Assembly: GCF_000190535.1 (NCBI RefSeq) | Contig: NC_015160.1 | Coordinates: 1,674,001-1,738,000, forward strand | From: Odoribacter splanchnicus DSM 20712 | GTDB lineage: Bacteria; Bacteroidota; Bacteroidia; Bacteroidales; Marinifilaceae | DNA length: 64,000 nt | Direction of reading: 5' to 3' | Part shown: in pieces, positions 18,097-27,300 of the stretch | Layout of the letters: the number at the start of each line of letters is the position of its first letter | Position numbering within the stretch: the first letter of the stretch is position 1 | Notes under the pieces: generated by a model | What the model was told of the DNA's origin: nothing | Database searches by the model: none | What the model saw: the letters and a program-made list of their open reading frames with translations, nothing else | Position numbers and translations under genes: made by a program

Positions 18097-19482
18097 TCAC
18101 CACTCCAAAGATTTTCTTTGTTTCATTCGATAATAACACCAACCGAAAATATCTGCCAAAAACCATCCGATAGGAATAGACCACCAGATTCCCCATACAC
18201 CTATACCCGGAATAGCAGCTAAGGTATAAGCCAGGGCCACCCGGACACCCAGGGATATAACGGTCAACACGACAGACATTCCGGGTCTCCTGACAGCACG
18301 ATAGAAACCATATAATAAAAACAACCAACCAATGCCACAATAAAAAGCTCCTTCAATCCGTAAATATTCGACACCGACAGAAATAATTTCCGTTTCATGT
18401 GCCGGAATAAAGATAAGCATCAGTGGCCTGGCCAAAATAAAAACGAGTACAGAAATAATAAGGCAAAAAATAAGGGTAACCCTAACGGCGACCCGGATTC
18501 CTTTGCGGATACGTTCGTGTTTTCCAGCTCCGAAATTCTGAGCGATAAAAGTAGAGAAGGCATTTCCGAAATCCTGAACAGGCATATAAGCAAACGAATC
18601 GATTTTAACTGCCGCAGCAAAGCCAGCCATAACAGCCGTACCAAAGCTATTGATCAGTCCCTGCACCATCAATATGCCGAAATTCATAACAGATTGCTGG
18701 GCACAAGTCAGCGAAGAATAGGTTGCAATTTCTTTGACCGTAGCCCACTTTAGTTGCATATTCTGGCGGGAAACCCTGAAATCCGGAAACCGGTAAAGGC
18801 TATAGAAACAGAGTCCGATCCCCGATACCGCCTGAGCGATGACCGTAGCCAGTGCCGCTCCGCGGACTCCCCAACCGAAAGACAGAATAAAAACCAAATC
18901 GAGCACAATGTTAAGAACAACAGCTACAGCCAGAAAGACCAAGGGCAGGACAGAATTCCCGACAGCCCGGAGTAAGGAAGCATAATAGTTATAGAGAAAG
19001 GTAAATCCGATTCCCCCAAAAATAATCCACAAATAATCCCGCATAAGGATATATACTTCAGCCGGGACCTGCAGTAACCGCAAAATAGGATCGATCCAGA
19101 CAAAAACCGCAATATTCAGCAATAGCGTAATCACCCCGATCAATACCAGAGAGACAAAAATACTACGTTTCAAAGCTTCATGATCCCTGGCTCCGTACTG
19201 AAGTGAAAAAACAACCCCGCTTCCCATGCATAAGCCCAGGAGGACCGAAGTCAGAAAAATCATCAACGTATAGGCCGACCCCACAGCAGCCAAAGCCTTG
19301 GCTCCCAAAAACCGACCGACGATCAATGTATCGGCGATATTATAGAACTGCTGTAACAAATTTCCCAATATCATCGGAACAGCAAACCACAACATCCCCC
19401 ATGTAATATTTCCGGTCACCAGACTGTGTGTTTTATTTCTCCCTTCCATCTGTACCCTCTTCGATAAACGCCCATCCTGCAT
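18097..19482 (-). CDS. MATE-family multidrug/organic cation exporter
   Basis: 461 residues with twelve hydrophobic segments in two homologous halves. It starts with GNITWGMLWFAVPMILGNLLQQFYNIADTLIVGRFLG, which is the NorM/DinF-type MATE signature. A start at 19449 (MEGRNKTHS) is equally possible. MATE proteins expel cationic compounds in exchange for sodium or protons in the inner membrane. It is a single gene, divergent from the NUDIX cassette. It is one of three MATE genes in this window, with 56856-58220 and 60454-61779, and they are not close copies of each other. The substrate is not predictable. Confidence 0.9.
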   Translation of the reverse strand: MQDGRLSKRVQMEGRNKTHSLVTGNITWGMLWFAVPMILGNLLQQFYNIADTLIVGRFLGAKALAAVGSAYTLMIFLTSVLLGLCMGSGVVFSLQYGARDHEALKRSIFVSLVLIGVITLLLNIAVFVWIDPILRLLQVPAEVYILMRDYLWIIFGGIGFTFLYNYYASLLRAVGNSVLPLVFLAVAVVLNIVLDLVFILSFGWGVRGAALATVIAQAVSGIGLCFYSLYRFPDFRVSRQNMQLKWATVKEIATYSSLTCAQQSVMNFGILMVQGLINSFGTAVMAGFAAAVKIDSFAYMPVQDFGNAFSTFIAQNFGAGKHERIRKGIRVAVRVTLIFCLIISVLVFILARPLMLIFIPAHETEIISVGVEYLRIEGAFYCGIGWLFLLYGFYRAVRRPGMSVVLTVISLGVRVALAYTLAAIPGIGVWGIWWSIPIGWFLADIFGWCYYRMKQRKSLEW

Positions 19483-19627
19483 AATACACGACTAAATTCA
19501 GACCTGCAAAAGTAGGAGAAAAAAGGCAACTCCTGCCCTTAACTGATGTTGAAATTTCAAAAGATCGCGGCCCACAACAAAAAAAGTAAAGTATATCGAA
19601 ATTTATTACAAAGGTTTAGGGGAGGTG

Positions 19628-19660
19628 TTTGTTCTGTTTCTCAAATATTTGCTAAATTTG
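19628..19660 (+). promoter_or_regulatory. Strong Bacteroidota promoter upstream of the NUDIX cassette
   Basis: TTTG (19628-19631), 21 bp, then TAAATTTG (19653-19660), matching TTTG-N19/21-TAnnTTTG at every defined base. Transcription would start near 19667, giving a leader of about 65 bases before the ATG at 19734. It supports transcription of 19734-23074 as one unit. Confidence 0.75.
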
Positions 19661-19733
19661 CCGAACGGTATAGCTGTTTTTTAGTCAGGTGCATCGATAA
19701 TATTGATCTGATTTGTTTTAAGTGGATTACAAA

Positions 19734-21428
19734 ATGGAAACTTCCGAAAATATAAAAAGTTACTATCAGGATTACATCAGCATATATAAGGATGAGACCG
19801 ATAGACTAAAACAATTCAAAACCTTTATCGATAAAACAGAATCGGATCAATTGTTCGACCGTAAAAATTTTGTCGGCCATATTACCGGCAGTGCGATTAT
19901 TTTTGATTACAAAAATTCCAAAGTACTTTTAATCAAACACATCATACTTCAACGTTGGTTACAACCGGGAGGCCATATTGAAAAAACGGACGCTTCCATT
20001 CTGGACGGTGTTTACAGGGAAATCCTCGAAGAAACGAGTATAGCCAAAGACGATTTGATGCTGATTTCTCCTATCTTCGGAAAAAAATTTCCCATCGACA
20101 TCGATTCGCATCCCATACCCGAGAATCCGGCCAAACACGAAAAACAACACTTCCATCACGACCTCCGCTATTTTTTTATTTACAAAGGAGAAAAGATCAC
20201 GGAAGAAAGCGAAAACTTAAAGTGGAGCGATGTATCCAGTTTATCCAGCCAGGTCACCTTCCTGAAATTAGTAAAAAAAATATGGGACCTGCTCGATATC
20301 GATTTGAATACGAGATTATTTTATGAAAATATCATTTCAAAGGCCCGGACAACCGGCGAAAATTATATTGCTGTCGTCGTTTCCCATATCATCCCCGATA
20401 CCGTTCATTACTTAAGGGCCATCGATACGATCTTCCCTATTCAAACGATCGTCCCCAAGCCCAACTCGATCGACGAAAAGACTTACACGATCGTTCGGAA
20501 GGATTTTAAAATTTCGCATGTATGCCGGGAAGACATGGCTCAGGATACAGAAAACGAAGTGATCAGAATCCTGGAAAACACGAATGAAAAAATCCTGCTT
20601 TTCGATATTGGCGGATATTTCGCCCATATCCACGAGACCTGGCCTGTAACTATCCTCGAACGGATTGCTTTAATCATCGAAGATACCGAAAACGGCTATC
20701 AAAAGTATGAACATGTGATCGGAGACTCGGAGCGAAAGAAGCAGAACTACCCGTTTAAAGTCGTATCTGTAGCCAGAAGTCCTTTAAAAGAAAACGAAGA
20801 CTTTCTAGTCGGTCAGTCCGTCTTTTTTTCGGCAGATGCCCTGATGAGAGAAGACGGGAAATTGATCCAATACCTGAAATGCGGAATTTTAGGTTATGGA
20901 AAAATCGGTCGGTCGATCGCCTCCCATCTCTTGCAGAGAGGAGTAAAACCCGCAGTTTACGATACCAATCCACTGAAAAGAGTATCGGCATTCAATGAAC
21001 TTAACCGGATTCCGGACCGGGACTCCATAATAAAGGAATCGGACATTCTGTTTTCTGCCACAGGCAACAAATCCCTCAAAATCGAAGATTTCAGGGAATT
21101 GAAAAACGGATGTTATATCTTTTCCGTCACGTCTTCGGATGACGAACTGGAATTGGAATTTACCGGAGAATACGAAAAGCAAGAAGTAAGAAAACATATA
21201 TTCAAATATTCGAATGAGAATATGAACTATTTTTTCCTGGTGAACGACGGGAATGCCGTTAATTTTATTTATAATGCCGTTATGGGAGATTTTATCCATT
21301 TGGTCAGGGCTGAAATGATATTGGCGATCAACGGACTGCCCGGTTATGCGCCCGGAAAAATTTCGACGGTCCCTACCGACATCAGAGAAAATATTGCGGA
21401 AAGCTGGTTAAAAGTATTCGAACCTTAA
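19734..21428 (+). CDS. Fusion of NUDIX hydrolase and adenosylhomocysteinase-like domain
   Basis: 564 residues from the ATG at 19734; an in-frame GTG at 19722 is less likely. Residues about 50-190 form a NUDIX domain: PGGHIEKTDASILDGVYREILEETSI fits the NUDIX box with its REILEE core. Residues about 200-560 align by eye with S-adenosylhomocysteine hydrolase: ILLFDIGGYF for the DDGGD region, IEDTENGYQ for SEETTTGV, GILGYGKIGRSIASHL for the NAD-binding site, and SDILFSATGN for the FVTTTG region. The catalytic NDSVTKSKFDN stretch is replaced by a poorly matching VSVARSPLKENED, so ordinary SAH hydrolysis is doubtful. It leads a four-gene cassette with a Dcd-like protein 36 bp downstream. The substrate is unknown, probably a nucleotide or nucleoside. 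Confidence 0.8.
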   Translation: METSENIKSYYQDYISIYKDETDRLKQFKTFIDKTESDQLFDRKNFVGHITGSAIIFDYKNSKVLLIKHIILQRWLQPGGHIEKTDASILDGVYREILEETSIAKDDLMLISPIFGKKFPIDIDSHPIPENPAKHEKQHFHHDLRYFFIYKGEKITEESENLKWSDVSSLSSQVTFLKLVKKIWDLLDIDLNTRLFYENIISKARTTGENYIAVVVSHIIPDTVHYLRAIDTIFPIQTIVPKPNSIDEKTYTIVRKDFKISHVCREDMAQDTENEVIRILENTNEKILLFDIGGYFAHIHETWPVTILERIALIIEDTENGYQKYEHVIGDSERKKQNYPFKVVSVARSPLKENEDFLVGQSVFFSADALMREDGKLIQYLKCGILGYGKIGRSIASHLLQRGVKPAVYDTNPLKRVSAFNELNRIPDRDSIIKESDILFSATGNKSLKIEDFRELKNGCYIFSVTSSDDELELEFTGEYEKQEVRKHIFKYSNENMNYFFLVNDGNAVNFIYNAVMGDFIHLVRAEMILAINGLPGYAPGKISTVPTDIRENIAESWLKVFEP

Positions 21429-21464
21429 AATAAACAGAGATATAGTATAAATTAAATAGAACAT

Positions 21465-21983
21465 ATGATCATATCTGGATTAGAAATTAAGAACATGCTG
21501 AACAAGGAGATATTCATCGAGCCTTTCGACGACTCGAGATTAAATCCGAATAGTTATAACCTGAGATTACATAACGAATTGCTGGTATACGATTCGCATG
21601 TATTGGACATGAAAGTTAAAAATGAGACCAAGACCATCTCGATTCCTCCCGAGGGCCTGGTGCTCGAGCCCGGAATCGTGTATCTCGGCAGAACCGTCGA
21701 ATATACCAAAACCCTGAATCATGTCCCGATGCTCGAAGGCAGATCGTCGATCGGACGTCTGGGAATATATATACATGTCACCGCCGGTTTCGGAGATGTG
21801 GGTTTTTCGGGTTATTGGACTCTGGAAATATCTTGTATTCAACCGGTACGGATATATCCGAACGTCGAAATATGTCAAATATTTTATCATACGATTTTAG
21901 GAGATTGCTCCAAAATGTATAAAAGTAAATATCAAAATAACGAAGGCATTCAGGCAAGTAAAATGTATGAAGAATTTCAATAA
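21465..21983 (+). CDS. dCTP deaminase-like (Dcd/dUTPase superfamily) protein
   Basis: 172 residues, slightly shorter than E. coli Dcd (193). The core EGRSSIGRLGIYIHVTAGFGDVGFSGYWTLE has the GRSS and RLG phosphate contacts and the Glu of TLE that distinguishes deaminases from plain dUTPases. N-terminal DSRLNPNSYNLRL matches the family's PxSxDLRL motif. Housekeeping Dcd makes dUTP from dCTP; free-standing Dcd-like enzymes are also used in anti-phage nucleotide depletion. Here it is embedded between a NUDIX/SAHH-like fusion and a P-loop kinase, which suggests action on a special nucleotide rather than general supply. It is probably active by its residues; the role is inferred. Confidence 0.85.
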   Translation: MIISGLEIKNMLNKEIFIEPFDDSRLNPNSYNLRLHNELLVYDSHVLDMKVKNETKTISIPPEGLVLEPGIVYLGRTVEYTKTLNHVPMLEGRSSIGRLGIYIHVTAGFGDVGFSGYWTLEISCIQPVRIYPNVEICQIFYHTILGDCSKMYKSKYQNNEGIQASKMYEEFQ

Positions 21984-22044
21984 ACCATTCATACAAAATC
22001 ATCGACGGACGATCCGACAATAAGAAAACTTTACAGTAGCGAAT

Positions 22045-22605
22045 ATGAAAAAAATAATAGCCCTGGTGGGCATGAGCGGTACAGGAAAAAGTGAAGCGAC
22101 TAATTTTCTGAAAGATCAATTTAATTTCGATCTCTTTTACTTCGGCGGTATTGTTCTCAACGAAGTCAAAAAGAGGGGTCTGGAAATCAACAATGAAAAC
22201 GAGAAAATGGTAAGAGAAGATTTAAGGCGCCAACATGGCAACGGCGTATTGGCCAAAATAGCTTCGGAAACCATCGCAAAAACCGATTCGACCATTCTTT
22301 TGGACGGCCTCTATAGCTTTACGGAATATAAAATATTGAAAGAGTTATATCCGGAAAACTTTATCGTAGTAGCTATCCATTCCGATAAAGCATTGAGATA
22401 TGAAAGACTCGCCCAAAGGAAATTCAGGCCATTGACCAAAACCGAAGTCGACCGGCGCGATTATACCGAGATCGAGAATATCGAAAAAGGCGGTCCTATC
22501 GCTATAGCCGATTACCATATCCTGAATAACGGCGACGTTTCGATACTCAGACAAAATCTACTGGAATTAATGGACAAAATACTCACCGATGATAACAGCA
22601 GGTAA
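22045..22605 (+). CDS. P-loop kinase resembling UPF0200/dephospho-CoA-kinase-like family
   Basis: 186 residues. Walker A is GMSGTGKS at about 9-16. YFGGIVLNEVKKRGLEINNENEKMVREDLRRQHGNGVLAK, a LLDGLYSFTEYKIL strand and IAIADYHILNNGD follow the same order as in the mostly archaeal UPF0200 proteins (RxGDVVREEAKRRGLP, DGIRS.AE, AIALADYVIVN). That family is thought to phosphorylate a small nucleotide-like substrate, but its function is not established. It starts 61 bp after the Dcd-like gene, and its last 17 bp overlap the next gene, so the cassette is translationally linked. Confidence 0.75.
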   Translation: MKKIIALVGMSGTGKSEATNFLKDQFNFDLFYFGGIVLNEVKKRGLEINNENEKMVREDLRRQHGNGVLAKIASETIAKTDSTILLDGLYSFTEYKILKELYPENFIVVAIHSDKALRYERLAQRKFRPLTKTEVDRRDYTEIENIEKGGPIAIADYHILNNGDVSILRQNLLELMDKILTDDNSR

Positions 22606-23074
22606 AGTATCTGAAACGCTGGTTTTAGATGGAATCAAATGGGGAATGGGAATTCTTTTAGTACTCTTGTACGGCTCTGTTCATTCCCAATTGGAACAGT
22701 ATAATCCGATCATTATCTATATGTCGCTGATTCTGTATATACTGTTGTTTTTAGCAGACTTTATTCCTTCTTACCGGCATAAAGAAAAAACCGATATCCA
22801 GTTTAAATTATTCTTATATATAGGTTCTCTGTGCCTATTTTTCATTCTGGTTTTCTTGCTCAAAGCTCCCCAATATACAGCCAGTCATACACCCTTCATC
22901 ATTTCATTCTGTTTTTTTATCACGGGAAGATTACTCCTCGAGTCCAACCTGAACAGAATGATACAAAGAGAAAAAAAATTAATTAAATCGCTGGGTTTTG
23001 CAGCGACAGGCATCCTGATTGAAAAACCAGGCGGAGACGCAGTGAATTTTATCATTAGAGTTTATATTGAATAA
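22589..23074 (+). CDS. Four-helix membrane protein, C-terminus cut by an IS element
   Basis: 161 residues. Hydrophobic segments at roughly 16-33, 43-57, 72-92 and 101-117 suggest four membrane helices, then a soluble basic tail (RMIQREKKLIKSLGF). I do not recognise the family. It overlaps the kinase gene by 17 bp. The stop codon and last residues lie inside the putative left end of the IS5-type element (from 23064), so the original protein may have been longer. In nucleotide-based conflict systems, small multi-helix membrane proteins are often effectors; whether that holds here is speculation. Confidence 0.6.
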   Translation: MITAGKVSETLVLDGIKWGMGILLVLLYGSVHSQLEQYNPIIIYMSLILYILLFLADFIPSYRHKEKTDIQFKLFLYIGSLCLFFILVFLLKAPQYTASHTPFIISFCFFITGRLLLESNLNRMIQREKKLIKSLGFAATGILIEKPGGDAVNFIIRVYIE

Positions 23075-23124
23075 TTGATTAAAGCGTTCTTTGACTTATC
23101 TTTGTGGTCTAAAAAGTTCAATTG

Positions 23125-23613
23125 ATGTATTACGACAAGATTCGCCACCGTAATAACCAAGTGCTTGCAGCTACAGGATTAACTACTGTTGAGTTTGATG
23201 CCTTACTAACAACTTTCAAGTACCATTGGGATGAATATTACAGCCATTTTACCTTGGAAGGTAAAGTGCGTCAACGTATATCTTACAACAGGAAGACCAG
23301 TGTATTGCCTCTGATTCAGGACAAACTGTTCTTCATATTGGTATATTTGAAGACTAATCCTCTTCAGGAACTCCATGCTATTCAGTTTGAGATGACCCAG
23401 CCCCAGGCCAATAGATGGATTCACCTTCTTTCTGATATTCTCCGGCGTACATTGAAAACGCTTGGTGAATTACCGGACCGTAATTCCAAACGTCTGATAC
23501 ACATTCTTCAAGGATGCGAAGAAGTATTGTTGGACGGAACAGAGCGACCTATTCAACGTCCTTTGGATGAAGACAGGCAGTCAGCATGCTATAGTGGTAA
23601 AAAAAACTCATAG
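23125..23613 (+). CDS. IS5-type transposase, first part (orfA)
   Basis: 162 residues from the ATG at 23125 (a TTG lies one codon upstream). It has an N-terminal helix-turn-helix region with TLEGKVRQR, then the transposase_4-type domain start LLDGTERPIQRP with the first catalytic Asp. The frame ends just after an A8 run at 23599-23606, and the remainder of the transposase is in the +1 frame (23600-24031). Many IS5-family members make the full enzyme by frameshifting, so the break may be normal; a +1 shift or polymerase slippage on the A8 run would be needed. Otherwise this copy is dead. Confidence 0.75.
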   Translation: MYYDKIRHRNNQVLAATGLTTVEFDALLTTFKYHWDEYYSHFTLEGKVRQRISYNRKTSVLPLIQDKLFFILVYLKTNPLQELHAIQFEMTQPQANRWIHLLSDILRRTLKTLGELPDRNSKRLIHILQGCEEVLLDGTERPIQRPLDEDRQSACYSGKKNS

Positions 23614-24031
23614 CATAAAGAATAACTTGTTATGTACCAACCAACTTAGGATTGTATGGCTGAGCTCCACATACGAAGGTCATGTCCATGACAAAAAGAT
23701 TTGTGATGAAGAACCTCTTCTACTCCCCAAAGGTATCAGGCTCTGGCAAGATACAGGTTTCATCGGACACAGGCCGGATGGAGTTGAAATATGCATGCCC
23801 AAAAAGAAACCTGAAGGAAAAGAGCTTACTGCTGTTGAAAAGCAAGAGAACAAGCGGATTTCCGGAATCAGGATTAAAGTGGAGCATGCCATAGGTGGTA
23901 TGAAAAAATGCCGTATTGTCAAAGAACGATTCAGATGCCATAAATTCGGTTTCGAAGATATGGTGATTCTTATTGCTTGTGGATTACACAACTTCAGAAT
24001 CAGTTACAAAATGAGTCATATAACAATTTAA
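23600..24031 (+). CDS. IS5-type transposase, second part (orfB, +1 frame)
   Basis: Reads on from orfA in the +1 frame. It carries the rest of the DDE domain: YEGHVHDKKICDE, then LWQDTGFIGHRP with the second Asp, and IRIKVEHAIGGMKKCRIVKERFR with the catalytic Glu. An ATG at 23567 in this frame exists, but translation from it alone would not give a working enzyme. Together with orfA the protein would be about 300 residues, a usual length for the family. Confidence 0.7.
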   Translation, partial: KKTHSIKNNLLCTNQLRIVWLSSTYEGHVHDKKICDEEPLLLPKGIRLWQDTGFIGHRPDGVEICMPKKKPEGKELTAVEKQENKRISGIRIKVEHAIGGMKKCRIVKERFRCHKFGFEDMVILIACGLHNFRISYKMSHITI

Positions 24032-24087
24032 TCTATATAATGTCTATTCAATATTGATAGGTATTCTTTTCTCATAATACCTGCCAT

Positions 24088-24107
24088 AATACCTGATTTA
24101 AGGTATT
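24088..24107 (+). terminator. Hairpin 3' of the IS5-type element, possible terminator
   Basis: AATACCT (24088-24094), a 6-base loop and AGGTATT (24101-24107), followed by CTTGTGTTTT. The same AATACCT/GGTATT words recur just upstream, so alternative pairings exist. The T-tract is interrupted. It lies in the 295-bp gap before susC, where I see no gene and only a weak promoter-like TAAGTTTG at 24129-24136. Confidence 0.3.
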
Positions 24108-24349
24108 CTTGTGTTTTAGCTTTTACAATAAGTTTGTGCCGGATTTTTATTTTTTTTGAAATCCTATCCCCCCGTTTTGTTTTATGAGGTGTTTCTTAAT
24201 AAACAAGAACAGGAATAGAAGGATTTGTTGAACGCTTTGTTTATGAAAAAAGAAGAAAAAATATTCAGGATATCAGAGATTATTTCTAACTCAAGTTTCG
24301 GATTTAGCATGACGAGTTAAAACGAACTATTGTTGAAAAATTTACGATT

Positions 24350-27300
24350 ATGGAAGGTAACAATGTTTTCAGACGAATGTTGTGGATAGTGCTGTTGGTG
24401 CTGTGTTGTGGTAGTTTGTTTGCACAACAGAAGAAGTTGACGATTGATTTGAAAAATGGTTCATTTGCTCAGTTGACAGACCTGATTAAAAAGCAATCGA
24501 AGTACACATTTTTCTTTAACAATGCAATGTTGTCGAATTTAAAGCGTTTGACAATACAAGTGAATGAGGTGTCTATTGATTCTGTATTGAATCTGGCTCT
24601 GAAGGGGTCTGAACTTACTTATAAGATAAAGGATAATACGGTGATTCTGTATTCGCGAGATGCCCCTGAAGCCGGTAATAAAACCGTTAAGATTGAAGGA
24701 CAGGTGAATGATGAAGCAGGAATGCCATTACCGGGAGTGAATGTTTTTATTAAGGGTACGACAGTGGGAACCGTGACAGATATGAATGGTAATTACTCTC
24801 TGGTGGTTCCGGAGGTGATGGGTATGGAGGTGATGTTTACCTTTATTGGCAAACAGACTCGGGAGGTGAAATATTCGGGAACCCGTTTTATGAATGTGGT
24901 TTTGAAGGATAGCTATAATGAGATGGAGGAGGTGCAGGTCAGGGCGCGCGCAAATGTTAATGAGATTGATGTTCGTGCAAAAACAGGAGTTGTCAGTGAG
25001 GTGGATGTGCGAAGAATGAACAATAAACCGGTGATGGATATGGCATTGGCTCTGCAGGGAATGGCACCCGGTCTGATTGTGACCAATAAAGGGGATTTGG
25101 GAAGCAAACCGGAAATCCGTATCCGAGGTACGTCTTCTTTGCGTGAAGGAGATGCAGCCAATGAGCCTTTGTATGTGTTGGACGGTCAGGTGATTTCATC
25201 GGATGCTTTTTTGACATTGAATCCAAATGATATTAAGGAAATTAAAATTCTGAAAGACGCTGCTGCCTGTGCTTTGTATGGTATTAAGGCTGCTAATGGT
25301 GTGTTGGAAATCACTTCGCAAAGAGGTACTGCAGGTAAGATGGTGTATAGCTATAGTTTCAGTGGTGGTGTGACTCTACGAGGACGTCGGGGTGTGAAGA
25401 TGATGGATTCAAAGGAGAAATTGGAATTGGAAAGACGTTTGGGTAATACTGCGACACCGGGTTATCGTTATAGTGAGGATTATTATCGTAGATATCATGC
25501 AAACGATCCAAATTTGGCAGCTTTGATTGCTCAGGGAAAACAGAAACTGGATTCGCTGGCTAATATTAATACGGATTGGTTCAAAGAGTTGTTGCGCAAT
25601 AATTTTTATCAGGAACATAATCTGAGTGCTAAAGGAGGTTCGGAGCAAACAAGTTTTTACGCTTCTTTGAATTATTCGCAGCAGGGTGGGCGTATTCCGG
25701 GAAATGATATCAAGCGCGTTACAGCACGATTGAGCGTTGATCAGGAGATTACCAGTAAGTTGTATGCCTCTTTGAGTGTAAATGGTGGATATTCTGTGAC
25801 AAACACTCCGAATGGTACGACTTATTCTCCGACGGATTTGATTTACCAGTTGAATCCTTATGAGACGAAAGATGTAAATGCAGAACTGGTCTCTTTCCCC
25901 GGAAGGACTTATGCAGATTTGTTTAATCAGTATAGTGAAAAGACTTCTGATAAAAGAGCAGGCATTTCCGGTAGTCTTAATTATTCCGGTATTAAAGGAT
26001 TGGAGATTGCAGCAGTAGCCGGAGTTGATTATGTGCTGTCTGAAAATTTGGGTATTACTCCGCCGACAGCATATTCGGAATTGACAAGTGGAGCTGACGA
26101 ACGGGAAAGAGGTATCCTGACGAAGGATAAGAATACGAAAATGAATTTGTCATCTAATGTGCGTGTGACATACAATAAGATGTTCGGTAAACACGATTTG
26201 ACTTTAGGTGCTAACTTTGATTATTATTCTGACCATGTTGATAATTTGGGTATTACAGGGTATGGTTTGAGTAAAAAGATGCAGTCGCCTTCGGGAGTCA
26301 ATCAGTCTATTGAGGGAAATAGAAAACCTTCATTTACTTCGCGTAATGAAAAAACAGCACAGTTGGGTATCGGTGTATTGGCCGGATATTCATGGAACGG
26401 TATTTATGATTTGTTCGGAACATATAAAAGCGATGCTTCATCTGTTTTGCCAAGTGATAAGAGATGGAATTCTGCTTGGGCTGTCGGGGGTGGTTGGACA
26501 TTGAGCAATTATTCTTTTTTGCGGAACAATGGGACGCTAACAGAACTGAAACTTAAAGCTTCGTATGGATGCACTGCGAGTTTGCAAGGAGTGTCGCCTT
26601 CTTCGGCTGTCGCAACATTTCAGTATTCTGAAGATACTTATGGCAATGATCAGTTGCTTTCGTTGGTTGGGTTGTATAATGCTGATTTGAAACCGGAGCA
26701 GACCATTGATATTGATGCCGGCATTACTTTGGGTTTGTGGAATCGTGTGACGTTGAATGCAGGTTGGTATCGCCGGAGGACAAAGGATGCCTTGTTGGAT
26801 GTGCCTATCCCGGCTTCCAATGGTTTTACGACTTTGAGACGAAATATCGGTATTCTTGAAAATAACGGTATTGAGGGTGAGTTGTTTGTGAAGATGGTGG
26901 ACCGTCCTAAATGGAGAATGTCCGGAAGATTGAGTATGGCTTATAACCAGAATAAAGTGGTCGATTTATACCATACAGACAGATTATTTACATCAGAGGA
27001 AAGTATTGTTCCTGATTTTGAAGTAGGCAAATCATACGATATGATTTATGGACCTATTTCATTAGGTATTGATCCTATGACCGGACTACCGGTTTTTAAA
27101 GGAGGTGACGGTAGGGAAATCTCTGCTATCGAACGGTTGACCAGAGATGATATAGTGGCATTGGGGCATTCGACTCCACCATATTCCGGTAGTTTCTTTT
27201 ATTCTTTGTCGTATGGGAATTTTGATTTGGATGTGGACTTCTATTTTGTGTTTGGCGGAAAAAAAGCATATAGCTTTTCTTATGTCAGAGGGTTCGACAA

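Larger units (their letters stand above)
23064..24054 (+). mobile_element. IS5-type insertion sequence, about 0.99 kb
   Basis: The element carries two overlapping transposase frames. ATATTGAATA at 23064-23073 is repeated inverted at 24045-24054, and a second block (GATTAAAGCGTT-like inside the left end, GATTAAATTGTT-like inside the right end) extends the terminal similarity. A target-site duplication could not be settled because the flanks are AT-rich. The left end lies across the stop codon of the membrane protein gene of the NUDIX cassette. Confidence 0.65.
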
